Origin: Cyanobacteria bacterium SIG30
Lineage (GTDB): Bacteria; Cyanobacteriota; Vampirovibrionia; Gastranaerophilales; Gastranaerophilaceae
DNA length: 64,000 nt
Assembly (NCBI GenBank): GCA_015152475.1
Contig: SUTW01000003.1
Coordinates: 124,001 to 188,000, forward strand
Direction of reading: 5' to 3'
Part shown: piece by piece, positions 1 to 10,238 of the stretch
How the letters are laid out: each line of letters begins with the position of its first letter
How positions within the stretch are numbered: position 1 is the stretch's first letter
Made by a program: the position numbers and the translations under genes
The notes under the pieces: generated by a model
Database searches by the model: none
What the model was told of the DNA's origin: nothing
The model's input: only the letters and a program-made list of their open reading frames with translations

Positions 1-591
1 GGCAATAATTTTGTGACAACCTATAGGTGGAGTTGGAAGCAAAGGCTCATAAAGATTTTTAATAGCAGTTAACTGATCTAAAGTAAGAGCCAATTTTCTT
101 TTTGGATAAGTGATTTTTGGAAGCATCATTTTTTGTCTAATTAAATTAATGCCAAAGAACACTTTTTTAGGTTCTATTGAAAGTTGTGCCCCAATCACTT
201 CATGCGCATCATGGTTTGGTAAAGGCAACATCTTTTTATATAATGCTTCAATTTGTTCAATTTGTTCTTTACTTAAAAGTAATTGTTTTGGTTTTTTAGG
301 GGCAGGTTTTCTAGATCCCTTGTTAAAAGGTTTATTTCCGAAATTTCTATTGTTTGGTTTATTAAATCTGTTATTTTGGTATGGACGATTTTCTCTGTTT
401 TGTTGAGGTTTTCTATAATTTTCATTATCTGAACCAGCACTATAACTTCTTGGATAAACAGGTGCTTGAGGTGCTTCTGTGTCAGGAGAAGTTGTTGTTC
501 TGTCTGGATACAAACAAGCAGGACATATCACCCTTTTTGGATTTTTTGTTTCAAATTCTTTGCCACATTTTGTGCATTTGTTAATATACAT
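1..591 (-). CDS. Zinc-ribbon protein with repeated C-terminal domain, partial
   Basis: The C-terminus is cut by the window edge; 197 codons are visible. The start is ATG at 591 behind AAAAGGAAATTTCT. The N-terminus carries a zinc ribbon, CxxC at residues 6-9 and CPAC near 26-29. Next comes a disordered Asn/Arg/Lys/Pro-rich linker (about residues 35-95). The C-terminal part holds two related units: one begins LSKEQIEQIEALYKKMLPLP, the next LTLDQLTAIKNLYEPLLPTP. The second unit runs off the edge. I do not recognise the family. A basic linker between a zinc ribbon and small helical repeats suggests nucleic-acid binding, which is inference. The two short plus-strand frames here are antisense shadows. 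Confidence 0.7.
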   Translation of the reverse strand, partial: MYINKCTKCGKEFETKNPKRVICPACLYPDRTTTSPDTEAPQAPVYPRSYSAGSDNENYRKPQQNRENRPYQNNRFNKPNNRNFGNKPFNKGSRKPAPKKPKQLLLSKEQIEQIEALYKKMLPLPNHDAHEVIGAQLSIEPKKVFFGINLIRQKMMLPKITYPKRKLALTLDQLTAIKNLYEPLLPTPPIGCHKIIA

Positions 592-730
592 AGAAATTTC
601 CTTTTAAAGTAATTCCCCGTTCTAAATAGTTGGTTAAGTAATTTTCTCTATAAGCAAAACACAAAAGGAAAATTACAAGTATTATTCTATAATTAAAAAA
701 GATTTATGGCAAGTATTTTCTTAAAAAAAC

Positions 731-2956
731 TTAATTATTTACTATTTTGAGCATAATATCTTTTGGATAAATTTCATCAATAACGCCATTTCTTGCTGAA
801 ATCACACAAAATTCAACTATTTGACCTTCCTGTACATTGAGTTCACTAAATGGAATACACAAATCAAACACTTCGTCATAAATATATTCTATATTTTTTG
901 AAATTTTGAGCGACCACAAAAAGTTTGAAAAAGACTCTGAAAATCTTGAATTTAAAATTTGTTCTTTTCCAAAAGCGAATTTTATTTCATAGTTAAACTG
1001 ATTATTCAAAATAGGCGGTGCATAAGTTGTTTTATTTGACAACATAATAGGGGCACCTGTATAATCATCGGTTTTAAAATAAATATATAATTCATTAAAA
1101 ATAGATTCTCTATATGTCTTTACGTTTTCTTTGTTTATGTCAAATCTAAAATATAAGTTTTCGTCATCACAACCATAACAAATACCTTTAATTGTCTTAT
1201 TGCTTGAAAAAGTTGGGCTGTCTGCCAAATAAATATAACCTGCATCAGACCAATCTTCTTCAGCAGTTGAAGAAAGACCAGTTAATTTTGGTGTAAATTT
1301 TTTGCGCGGATGTCTAACTGGCTTACCAATTATTGAAATTAGAGGCACACTCAATTCTTTTGGAAGCGGAAAACCCATTAAATTATAAGCATTTTTTAAA
1401 TGATTTCTAAACAACAAATCAAAAATATGGTCCTTGCCAGAATCATTTGGTTCGCCATACCACCAGAACCAATCACTTCCTTGCGCGATATAAACCTCTT
1501 CCATTATTTTCTTGTTTAGTTCTTCATCATTAGAAGTTGCCATAAACCTTGCAATATCATCTTTTGTTTTACTTAAATACATCCAAGCAAGATTCTTAAC
1601 AGGTTCCCCAATCCAAAGATTAAAGTTTCTGTTTATCCAAGAACCACTTGCAATATTATCAAGTTTTACAGATTTTTTATTTTCAAGATATTCACCTATC
1701 AAAACAGTATTTAAAGTAGGGTCGCTATCGATTAAACCATATAAAATTGACAGAAATTCATCACCGTCATTTTCATAAGCTTCCCAACAGTTTTCCCCGT
1801 CCATTGCAATAGTTAAAATATGTTCGCTTTTTGGTGAATTTTGTAATTTGTCCTGAACTGTCTTAATTTTTTCGTATAAATCATTAGCAGCAATTTGCGC
1901 CTCGTAATTTCCGTATCCAAAACTAATTAAATTTGCAATAAATGAATCAGAAAAAAGAATATTTGTTTTCATTTTCTTGTCAGATTTTAATTTATAATGA
2001 ACACACAAATCAAAAGGTGATTCAAGATTACCGTCGAAGCCTCTTAGATATTCTTTTCCTAATGTTTCAGAAAGTATTCCCATATCTGAAACTGTCCAAC
2101 TTACACCTAAATCGTTTAAAAGATGAACTGTTTTTTCACTTATACATTGCTCTGAAAGCCAAATTCCTTTTGGACGTCTGCCAAATAATTCTTCCATTCT
2201 ATCCAAACTTTTTTTCGTTTGAATATACGCATCTTGCTCCATAAACTTTGAATCCTGCGGAAGATTAGCGGTATATGAATAATTTTGTTCATGAAGATCT
2301 AATAATAAAGGTAAAATTGGGTGGTAATAAGGGTTTGCAGAAATCTCAATTTTTCCCTTTTCCTGATATTCCTTAAATTTTGGGATTATATCTTTTAAAA
2401 TTTGAATTGTGTAATCATAAATTTTAATTCTGTCTTCTTTGGTATAGCCATATTGTTTGTCAGACAACTCTTTAAGTCCAGGATAATAATCAAACAATTT
2501 TCCATCAAACCACGCTAATGTAAAATTAGCCATAATATCTGAATATTCTTGATTGTCAAAATCGTCAGTTGTTATATTTTCTTTAGTAAATCTTTTGTTA
2601 TAAAGCTCTGTATAGTATTCTCTTTTTAAAATTAAATTACTGTAATTGGCATCGAAAAAATTGTTTAAAATAAAACCCTTGTCTTGTTCATCAAGAGTTT
2701 CTATGTCAGAAATTAAAAGACGAGAATGTATATCGTGATGACCATTTATATATTTTTCAATAGAATCAAGCAAAACTGGTGAAATATTGAAATTTAATTT
2801 AAGATTTTCAAAATCATCAACTCTATACAACATATCAAGATAGTCTTTTGTTGCATGAAGTCTTGTCCAAGGCATTAAAAAATCGCTATCAAAATTTTCT
2901 TGATAAACCGGTTGGTGAAAATGCCATATAAAAGCTATGTTTAATTTTTTCGCCAT
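731..2956 (-). CDS. Glycoside hydrolase family 57 protein (amylase/glucanotransferase type)
   Basis: The enzyme probably cuts or rearranges alpha-1,4-glucans such as glycogen, in the cytoplasm since no signal peptide is visible. All five GH57 signatures are present: HFHQP at 12-16, SANPYYHP near 206-213, the putative nucleophile Glu269 in WLSEQ, the putative acid/base Asp337 in LFSDSFI, and DGENCWE at 386-392. A conserved aromatic region (SDWFWWYGEPND) follows. The last 200 residues look like an all-beta appended domain. It lies 42 bases downstream of the GH77 gene in the same direction, so the two probably form a glucan operon. The exact specificity (amylase, pullulanase or transferase) cannot be read from sequence. 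Confidence 0.85.
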   Translation of the reverse strand: MAKKLNIAFIWHFHQPVYQENFDSDFLMPWTRLHATKDYLDMLYRVDDFENLKLNFNISPVLLDSIEKYINGHHDIHSRLLISDIETLDEQDKGFILNNFFDANYSNLILKREYYTELYNKRFTKENITTDDFDNQEYSDIMANFTLAWFDGKLFDYYPGLKELSDKQYGYTKEDRIKIYDYTIQILKDIIPKFKEYQEKGKIEISANPYYHPILPLLLDLHEQNYSYTANLPQDSKFMEQDAYIQTKKSLDRMEELFGRRPKGIWLSEQCISEKTVHLLNDLGVSWTVSDMGILSETLGKEYLRGFDGNLESPFDLCVHYKLKSDKKMKTNILFSDSFIANLISFGYGNYEAQIAANDLYEKIKTVQDKLQNSPKSEHILTIAMDGENCWEAYENDGDEFLSILYGLIDSDPTLNTVLIGEYLENKKSVKLDNIASGSWINRNFNLWIGEPVKNLAWMYLSKTKDDIARFMATSNDEELNKKIMEEVYIAQGSDWFWWYGEPNDSGKDHIFDLLFRNHLKNAYNLMGFPLPKELSVPLISIIGKPVRHPRKKFTPKLTGLSSTAEEDWSDAGYIYLADSPTFSSNKTIKGICYGCDDENLYFRFDINKENVKTYRESIFNELYIYFKTDDYTGAPIMLSNKTTYAPPILNNQFNYEIKFAFGKEQILNSRFSESFSNFLWSLKISKNIEYIYDEVFDLCIPFSELNVQEGQIVEFCVISARNGVIDEIYPKDIMLKIVNN

Positions 2957-2998
2957 ATAACCTTGTCTTAAAAATCTGGAAAAATTATAACATATTTT

Positions 2999-5125
2999 TT
3001 AGTTTCTTGAAAGAAGATTTTTAAAAATAGCCTTTTCTTGTTCATTTATTTTAATATTTAAATTTGTTTCAGATAATTTTTGTATATTTTGGACAGGTAA
3101 AGCAACACTATTTTGTACAATATTTGTATTTTGAGCGTCTTGGTTTGCAACAACTTGGGATTCTGCACCATTTTGATTTTGAACATTTTTGGCGTTATTT
3201 TTTCGGTTTTTTAAAATTTTCCCCGCAAAAGCACATATCGCACCAAGAGAAAGAGCCCCGAATGCAATAATTTTTCCTTTACCTTTTGGTTTAGCTATAT
3301 TCTCAACTATTTCAGCTCCAACTTTTGTAGGTTCTTCAAGAATTTTTGAAAAATTAGATATTTGTTCAAATAATTGTGGATTAGTTTTATCTTTGCCTGT
3401 CTTTATAAACATTTTTTTCAAAGATTCCATAACATTTAAACCATAACCTTCTTCAAGACTTTTAGCATAGCTTTCTCTAAAATTGTCAGGGATTCTAAAT
3501 CTAAATTCTTCAACATTTGAATATGTTTGAATATCATTAAAACATTCTTCTCTTCCAAAAACATCCATATAAAAATGCATTCTGTTTTTTGCACCAAAAA
3601 TCTCAGCATTTTTTGCCTTGATAAATGCAGTTGGATTTGATAAAAATTCTTTTGTTTCATTAAAGAAATTAGATAAATGTGTTACTTGTTTAGCTTTTCT
3701 ATCAGCCTCAACTCCATCTGCAAGTTTTCTCAAAGGCAAACCGTCATGGTTCCCAACACCAATTATAAATTCATCCTGATTAAGATGTGCTTTATTCAAA
3801 AGAAAATCAGTTGACCCCCAATTTTCATCCATATAAGAAGTTGTAAAAATTTTTGTTCTATTTTCAAAAGGAGTTTTTAAATATGGTTCACCTTTGTACC
3901 AATCAAAAGCACCGAGTTCACCATCAGCTTCAACTTCATACATTAATTTTTTTAAATCAAAATTGCTTCCCTTAACTTCTTTTGCAGTTTCTTCAATTAA
4001 GCTTATAATTCTATCGCCCATTACGTCATATCTATAACCGCTACCCAGAACTGATTTATGTCTATTTGTCACATAAGACCAACCAGCATCAAATCTTAAT
4101 CCGTCATATCTTTTTAAAAAATATTCAAACTTTCTTTTAAGCAATTCACCTGCGCTGTCAAGTGTTCCATCCGCTTTTCTAAACTTTGAATAATCAATTG
4201 AAGGAAGTCCCCAACCAATTTCTTCGCCTAACCTAAAAGCTTTTTTGTTTGCCCAGATTTCGTCATTTGAAAAACCAATCTGACAGTCACCAATCAAGTC
4301 AAGTCCTTGTTTGTTTAATCGTTTTTTCCCATATGATAAAGATTTCTCAGATAAGAATTGTCTAAAATAAAAGAAATCAATTTCTTTATCATAGTGTTTT
4401 TTTAAATATTTAATTCTATTTAAAGCATCTTCACTTTCAATATCTAAAAGATTTTTATCTAATTCTGGCCAATTTTCCCAAAAATCAGTACCATTTTCCC
4501 TAGACAACATCTCATAAAGAGCTTTTGACTCTAAAAAATCCATATTCTCTTTTTTAAATAATTCAAATTCGCTCTTTAATGGATTTTGGAAATCCAGTTG
4601 CTGAAAATTCCACCAAGCTTTTTTAAGAACATTTCTTTGAATAGAATTTTCACCAATAACATTATCTGTATTTGATAAATTTTCTACAAGATTATTCTTT
4701 GCAACTTTTTTAACATCATCTTTTGAAATAATTGAAGAAAAATCATCTGATGCTAATAAGTCCAGATTTATTACCTGTTCACCAAGTCCAAAAGAACTTG
4801 CGCAATACGGATTTGGGTTAAAATTCATATTAACCAAATTGAATTTTTTATAATCCCCAGAAGGCAAAATTTCAACAGAATTAATACCTAAATATTTTTT
4901 CATAAATTCTAAAAAATCCAAAGATTTATCAGAACCCAAAACTCCAACGCCAGTATTGCTTGCTCCTTGTGGCAAACAAGGTTCATGCACAATAAGAACA
5001 GACCTTCCCCCGTCAAGCCCTAAAACTTCTTGAGCTTGCTTTAATACACTTCCATATTGAACTTCTTCTGGTTTAGTTAACAAACGTCCAAAAGAAACAT
5101 TATTTTTAAAGTCGACATGTAACAC
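2999..5125 (-). CDS. GH77-like 4-alpha-glucanotransferase with C-terminal membrane anchor
   Basis: A divergent member of the amylomaltase family, which transfers maltodextrin segments. The first in-frame start is GTG at 5125. Signatures are DGLRFDAGW with putative nucleophile Asp346, YEVEADGELG near 396-405 holding the presumed acid/base Glu, and GVGNHDGLP with the His-Asp pair at 460-461. Two things are unusual. The N-terminus reads FKNNVSFGRL, part of a motif shared with other proteins here. After the catalytic part (about residue 610) comes a single hydrophobic helix (about 618-636) preceded by Lys/Gly, then an Asn/Gln-rich tail. Ordinary MalQ is soluble, so a membrane-tethered form is inferred. 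Confidence 0.75.
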   Translation of the reverse strand: MLHVDFKNNVSFGRLLTKPEEVQYGSVLKQAQEVLGLDGGRSVLIVHEPCLPQGASNTGVGVLGSDKSLDFLEFMKKYLGINSVEILPSGDYKKFNLVNMNFNPNPYCASSFGLGEQVINLDLLASDDFSSIISKDDVKKVAKNNLVENLSNTDNVIGENSIQRNVLKKAWWNFQQLDFQNPLKSEFELFKKENMDFLESKALYEMLSRENGTDFWENWPELDKNLLDIESEDALNRIKYLKKHYDKEIDFFYFRQFLSEKSLSYGKKRLNKQGLDLIGDCQIGFSNDEIWANKKAFRLGEEIGWGLPSIDYSKFRKADGTLDSAGELLKRKFEYFLKRYDGLRFDAGWSYVTNRHKSVLGSGYRYDVMGDRIISLIEETAKEVKGSNFDLKKLMYEVEADGELGAFDWYKGEPYLKTPFENRTKIFTTSYMDENWGSTDFLLNKAHLNQDEFIIGVGNHDGLPLRKLADGVEADRKAKQVTHLSNFFNETKEFLSNPTAFIKAKNAEIFGAKNRMHFYMDVFGREECFNDIQTYSNVEEFRFRIPDNFRESYAKSLEEGYGLNVMESLKKMFIKTGKDKTNPQLFEQISNFSKILEEPTKVGAEIVENIAKPKGKGKIIAFGALSLGAICAFAGKILKNRKNNAKNVQNQNGAESQVVANQDAQNTNIVQNSVALPVQNIQKLSETNLNIKINEQEKAIFKNLLSRN

Positions 5126-5254
5126 GTAAATAAAAAACCTCTAAATAGAATTTTTTGTTATTAAAGTTAACAAAAACGGTTCAAAAGAGCAATATTTTTA
5201 TTTTTTATTTTTTTAAGATAACATAATATTTTAAATCATTTAAAGCTAGCACAA

Positions 5255-8089
5255 ATGAATATTAATCGCATAAAAACAAATTTTGGTATAAACAGACAAA
5301 ATGCAACACAAAATTATGCTCAAACACAGCATAACAATTATGTTGCGCCAAATTATACTTATAATTGGCAAAATATTCAGGCAATATATAATCAAGCAAA
5401 ACCGAATATGGTTCCCGCCTACACAAAAATTGGAATACAAAAAACTCCTTATGGTGACGATATTCACTTATTTAAACTAGCTAATGGACAAAAAGTTGCA
5501 ATAATGAAGAAACCAGGCACAACAATTGTTAAAACTTTTGTTAAAACTGGTTCAATGAATGAAAAAGATAATCAAAGAGGGATAAGCCATTTTATTGAAC
5601 ATAACCTATTTAATGGCAGTCAAAATTATAAAGCAGGAGATGTTTTTAAAATAACAAATGAAATGGGCGCATACACAAATGCCTCAACAAATTTTGCTCA
5701 AACTGATTATTATATTTCATCAAGTTCAATGGAAGAAAAAGAACTTGAAAAAATAATAAATCTTCAGGCAGACATGGTTTTAAGACCAACTTTTGCAAAT
5801 GATGCACTTGAAAAAGAAAAAGGACCAGTCACATCAGAAATAAGCATGGTCACAGACGATTCAGCTTCAAATGTTTCGCAAGAAGTAATAAAAAACTTAT
5901 TCAACATTAAATCAGATTCTCAACATCTTGTAGCTGGAACTATTGAGAATATAAATTCTTTAACAAGAAATGATGTTGTAAATTACTGGCAAACTTATTA
6001 CACGCCAGATAATATGGCAACAGTTGTTGTTGGCGATGTCGACGTAGATAAAACAATTAATCTTATCGCGCAAAATTTTAATTCAAAACCTGTTCAAACA
6101 AATAAAACAGAACCAATTTTAACACCAATTCAAACGCCAAAAAGAATTGATGTTATATCCAAAACAGATAATTCAAGTAACATTATAGCTGGGTTTAGTG
6201 TACCAAAAATTACTGACATAAAAGAAGATACAGCACTAAAAGCATTGTTTTTGCTTCTTGCAGGTTATGACGAAGCCAGATTAACAAAAAATTTAAAGCA
6301 AATAAATTCTTATTGTTCATTTGATGTTGAAAGAATAAGCACAAATGAAAATGACCCTCAATACGGAGCTTTTTATTTAACTTCAACAAAAGATAACACT
6401 CAATTAACAATGGACACATTTTATGCAACAATCGAACAATTAAAAATGTATCCACCAACACAAGATGAAATGACGATAATTAAAAATATTATGAATAAGG
6501 GTCTTTCATCTGCTTATGAAGAATCAGAAAGTATCTGCTCAACAATTGGTAAAAATCTTTTAGACAATAGTACCCAAAATATCGGCATACAAAAAGATAT
6601 TATTAATTCTTTAACCGTACAAGATCTTATGAATGTTGCAAATAAATATTTGGATCTAAATAAGGTTTCACTTGGTATATCTCACGCACAAGGCACAACA
6701 AAAGAAGAAATTTTCAATAATTATCTAAGAAGTGGCTATTCAAATAAAAATACAAACATTTCATTTACTGGAAATAAAACATTAACAACAAATGACGTTA
6801 AGGAATACAAATTAAAAGATAACACTTCATTAATTCTAAATAATACAAATTCAGATATATGTTATTTTAATTGGAAATTAACTTCGTATGACACAGTTCC
6901 TCAAAACAAAGCTATATCATATGTGTTATCTGAAATATTAAACAATGGTTCAATGTATAGAGATAAAAGCCAATATTCAAAAAATGCAAATTTAAAAGGA
7001 ATTTCATACGGCTTTGACGCAAATGGTTTTTCAATCACATTGAATGCTGACTGTCTGAAAGAAAATTCAATAGACACAATCAATATGTTAAAAGAATCTT
7101 TGTTTGCACCAAGATTAACACAAGAAGAATTTGATAAAGCTAAGCAAAAAATAGCAACATATTGTTCAAGTTTAACCAAAGACGCTGAAACAATTCTGAT
7201 TTCGCAATTATATCCTCAATATTTTGCAGATGAAGATGAAATTTTAAGAGATTTAGAAAAAATAACCTTAGATGATGTTAAAAAACACTATCAAGATTTA
7301 ATAAATAACGCATCTTCTAATTTTGTTGTAAGTGCACCTTTTGCAAAAAATCCAAATCTTGAAACAAATATAATAAATACAATGAGTGCAAACAATATTA
7401 ATTTTAAAGACAAAGAAGTCGCACTTTCAAAGATATATGAGCCAATCAAAAATAACAGAATTTTTGCGCAAGCACAAGAAAGAAACCAAGCACAGATTTT
7501 AAAGACATATTCTTTTAAAATGAGTGGAAACATTGAAGATGAAGTTAAATTTGAACTTTTAAACACAATTTTAGGCGGCACATCTTCTTCAAGACTTTTC
7601 TCAGATTTAAGAGAAAAACAAAAACTTGCATACGCAGTTTCATCCCAAGTCCAATCATTTGGCGATACTGGTATTTTAACTTGTCAAATTTTAACAACAA
7701 CAGACAATAAGGAACAAAATGAAATTTCATACGACAACGTTCAAAAATCACTTGAAGGTTTCAAAAAACACACAGAATTATTAAAAAATGAAAAAGTAAC
7801 AACTCAAGAACTTGAAAACGCAAAAAAAGTTTTAAAGCAAAACATAATTGCCGAATGTGAACTGCCATACTCAGAAACACAACTTCTTGCAGTAAATGCT
7901 AATTTACCATACGGAATCAAAAGAATAGATGAATATTTTAAAACAATTGATAAAATAACTGTTGAAGATATTCAAATTGCAGCAAATCACGTATTTTCAA
8001 ATAATTCAACAATATCAATCGTCGCAAGTGAAGACACACTAAAAAATCAAAAGAAATATCTTCAAGACGAAGGCAATCTTTACATGTAA
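5255..8089 (+). CDS. M16 (pitrilysin-type) zinc metallopeptidase, two-unit form
   Basis: A 944-residue peptidase of the insulinase/pitrilysin family. The inverted zinc motif HFIEH occupies residues 112-116 (His112, Glu115, His116), and the third ligand is Glu195 in PVTSEI, at the usual distance. The second half (from about 510) has the inactive-domain signature SSSRLFSDLREKQKLAYAVS. So one chain carries both halves of the clam-shell, as in dimeric M16 enzymes. No signal peptide is visible; the first 50 residues are Asn/Gln/Tyr-rich and look disordered. The linker between halves contains NISFTGN (501-507), also seen in two other proteins of this window. The gene is divergent from the GH77 gene and stops 3 bases before tsaC. 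Confidence 0.88.
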   Translation: MNINRIKTNFGINRQNATQNYAQTQHNNYVAPNYTYNWQNIQAIYNQAKPNMVPAYTKIGIQKTPYGDDIHLFKLANGQKVAIMKKPGTTIVKTFVKTGSMNEKDNQRGISHFIEHNLFNGSQNYKAGDVFKITNEMGAYTNASTNFAQTDYYISSSSMEEKELEKIINLQADMVLRPTFANDALEKEKGPVTSEISMVTDDSASNVSQEVIKNLFNIKSDSQHLVAGTIENINSLTRNDVVNYWQTYYTPDNMATVVVGDVDVDKTINLIAQNFNSKPVQTNKTEPILTPIQTPKRIDVISKTDNSSNIIAGFSVPKITDIKEDTALKALFLLLAGYDEARLTKNLKQINSYCSFDVERISTNENDPQYGAFYLTSTKDNTQLTMDTFYATIEQLKMYPPTQDEMTIIKNIMNKGLSSAYEESESICSTIGKNLLDNSTQNIGIQKDIINSLTVQDLMNVANKYLDLNKVSLGISHAQGTTKEEIFNNYLRSGYSNKNTNISFTGNKTLTTNDVKEYKLKDNTSLILNNTNSDICYFNWKLTSYDTVPQNKAISYVLSEILNNGSMYRDKSQYSKNANLKGISYGFDANGFSITLNADCLKENSIDTINMLKESLFAPRLTQEEFDKAKQKIATYCSSLTKDAETILISQLYPQYFADEDEILRDLEKITLDDVKKHYQDLINNASSNFVVSAPFAKNPNLETNIINTMSANNINFKDKEVALSKIYEPIKNNRIFAQAQERNQAQILKTYSFKMSGNIEDEVKFELLNTILGGTSSSRLFSDLREKQKLAYAVSSQVQSFGDTGILTCQILTTTDNKEQNEISYDNVQKSLEGFKKHTELLKNEKVTTQELENAKKVLKQNIIAECELPYSETQLLAVNANLPYGIKRIDEYFKTIDKITVEDIQIAANHVFSNNSTISIVASEDTLKNQKKYLQDEGNLYM

Positions 8090-8092
8090 TTT

Positions 8093-8635
8093 CTAAAAAT
8101 AAAATTTTACACAGCCCTGCCTGATGATTTCAAAAGAACCCTTTGAAAAATCAACAATTGTTGAAGGCACATTTTGTTTTTGAAAATTTTCCTGAGGCTT
8201 AAAAATTTTACAAACTGACCCAAATTTTTTTATTGCTTCATCATAATCTTCACAAGGTTTATCGCCAGAAAAATTAAGTGAAGTTGTAGCTAAAACTTTA
8301 TTTGGTGTTTCATTACAAACATTTTTAAATAAAGGATGATTAGGAATTCTAAGCGCGATTGTTGTTTTTGAAATAAAATCTGGACATTTTTCAGATTTAT
8401 TAAAAATAAAAGTAATAGCGCCAGGCCAATATTTTTTCATAACCGCTACAATTTTATCGTCAACATTTTCAATATATTTTAAAAGACAAGAAACATCATA
8501 ACTCATTAAAATCAATGGCTTATTTTTATCTCGTCCTTTTATTTCATAAATTTTTTCAACGCCTTCTTTATCTTCAACATCGCAGCCTAAACCCCAAACT
8601 GTATCTGTTTCAAAGCCATAAACATTATGTGCCAT
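8093..8635 (-). CDS. tsaC: Threonylcarbamoyl-AMP synthase, TsaC/YrdC family
   Basis: Makes threonylcarbamoyl-AMP from threonine, bicarbonate and ATP for the t6A37 modification of ANN-decoding tRNAs. The YrdC signature is clear: ETDTVWGLGCDV near the start, then IYEIKGRDKNKPLILM with the basic ATP/threonine-binding cluster, WPGAITFIF, and TSLNFSGD near residue 120. At 180 residues it is the short TsaC form without the Sua5 extension. It overlaps the last base of the murJ stop and is the last gene of the spoIID-murJ-tsaC run. Confidence 0.88.
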   Translation of the reverse strand: MAHNVYGFETDTVWGLGCDVEDKEGVEKIYEIKGRDKNKPLILMSYDVSCLLKYIENVDDKIVAVMKKYWPGAITFIFNKSEKCPDFISKTTIALRIPNHPLFKNVCNETPNKVLATTSLNFSGDKPCEDYDEAIKKFGSVCKIFKPQENFQKQNVPSTIVDFSKGSFEIIRQGCVKFYF

Positions 8636-10233
8636 TATTGAACCTCGTCTATTTGATTCTTCTTTTTATTTATAAATTTTTCAACCAAATCATTAAAACA
8701 ACTAATTTTTAGCAAATAAGAAGCAAGCACATAAACAACAAGCAAAGTTAAACCAACAATAACAATTTCTGAAAGACCGAAAATTAAACTCCATTCAAAA
8801 GATGAAGATAAAACACTCTTCACATATGCGCCAGCACAATAAGCAACAAAACCTGCGATTAATATTTTAAACAAAGTTTTAAAGATTGTTTTGTAATCAA
8901 TTTTTGTTTTTCTGCTTGCAAAATAGCCAAGAAGAACAGCGTTGAATAAAGTAATAAAAGCAGTTGACGTACATATACCATATATTCCAAAATGTTTAAC
9001 TAAAAGAGTGTTTAAAACAAATTTCAAAATTATCGAAAATCCTGCGACAAAAAAAGGTGTCTTAGAATCATTAAAAGCATATAAAAATCTTGTTGCGCTA
9101 TCTCTGAAAACATAAGGGATAATAGAAAGAGTTATAATAAATAATATTTCACTAACCATAAATGTTGCAGAAGAATCAAACGCACCACGCTCAAGAGCAA
9201 TTTTAATTGCATCGTATCTGAGTATAAAAATTGCAATCATCATATATGTTGCAACATAAAAAAGACTAGTAACACCTTTTGCAAAATAATTAGATGCGCT
9301 TTCGAAATCTTTTTGACCAACTAATTTTGAAAACAATGGGAACAATGGTACTAAAACGGCTGCAAGTATCATACCTGTTGGAAATTGAAAAATTCTATTT
9401 GCATAACCAAGTGATGTCCAAGCACCTTCTTTTAATCCGGATGCAAAAAACATATCTATATACAAACCAAGTTGCCCAACGGTTGAAGACAAAAACGCTG
9501 GAAACAATAATTCAGTAATTTCTTTAAAATTTTTATTATTAAAAAAATCAAAGCTTGGTTTATATGTGTAACCCATTTTAAATATCAATGGCATTTGTGC
9601 CAAAAGTTGAGCAAAAGCACCAATCATTGTACCAAGTGCCAAATTAAAACCAGTTGCATCAGAACCTGTTATAAGCAAAACCAAAACAAGCCCGACAGAC
9701 ATAAATGAAGGTGAAATATTAGGTAACAAAAAATGCTTGTGTGTTACCAAAATGCCATAATATATACCAATTACGGCCCCGACAAAAATAATTGGCGACA
9801 TAACCCTAAGTTGATTTGAAGCCATTTGTATAAGTTCAGGTGAAGCACCATTTATGATTATACCCATTACAACATGTGGAAAAAAGAAACAAAAAAGCGA
9901 AAGTGCCCCAAAAACCAACAAGGAAAAAGTTTCAAAAGTATTAAAAAGTTTTTTAACTTCTTTTTCTGGCTTTTTGTCAAAATCTTTGATTAATTTTGAA
10001 AAAACAGCCACTGTCGCACTATGGAATGGCCCACCAACACCACCTAAAATAACAACAGCCAAAGCTGGCAGTTGATAAGCATAAAAATATGCGTCAGATA
10101 CCATACTAGCGCCATAAAAATTAGCGACAACAACATCTCTTAAAAAGCCGAATATTTTAGATAACAAAATAACAAAGGCAATCCAACTTGCCGCTTTTAA
10201 TAAACCTTTTTCTTTTTTTTGTGTTTGTTCCAT
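8635..10233 (-). CDS. murJ: Lipid II flippase MurJ (MviN family)
   Basis: A polytopic inner-membrane protein of 532 residues with about 14 predicted helices. It flips undecaprenyl-linked peptidoglycan precursor to the periplasmic face. The N-terminal AASWIAFVILLSKIFGFLRD block and GLYYG-like elements are typical of the MviN/MurJ branch of the MOP superfamily. It lies between a SpoIID-type wall enzyme 5 bases upstream and tsaC, overlapping by one base. Wzx-type flippases belong to the same superfamily, but the conserved N-terminus and the wall-gene neighbour favour MurJ. Confidence 0.9.
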   Translation of the reverse strand: MEQTQKKEKGLLKAASWIAFVILLSKIFGFLRDVVVANFYGASMVSDAYFYAYQLPALAVVILGGVGGPFHSATVAVFSKLIKDFDKKPEKEVKKLFNTFETFSLLVFGALSLFCFFFPHVVMGIIINGASPELIQMASNQLRVMSPIIFVGAVIGIYYGILVTHKHFLLPNISPSFMSVGLVLVLLITGSDATGFNLALGTMIGAFAQLLAQMPLIFKMGYTYKPSFDFFNNKNFKEITELLFPAFLSSTVGQLGLYIDMFFASGLKEGAWTSLGYANRIFQFPTGMILAAVLVPLFPLFSKLVGQKDFESASNYFAKGVTSLFYVATYMMIAIFILRYDAIKIALERGAFDSSATFMVSEILFIITLSIIPYVFRDSATRFLYAFNDSKTPFFVAGFSIILKFVLNTLLVKHFGIYGICTSTAFITLFNAVLLGYFASRKTKIDYKTIFKTLFKILIAGFVAYCAGAYVKSVLSSSFEWSLIFGLSEIVIVGLTLLVVYVLASYLLKISCFNDLVEKFINKKKNQIDEVQ

Positions 10234-10238
10234 AAAAT

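Noticed and set aside
110-584. Two plus-strand open frames at the left edge
   Set aside because: They are antisense to the zinc-ribbon gene, which has a ribosome-binding site, a zinc motif and repeated domains; the plus-strand frames have none.
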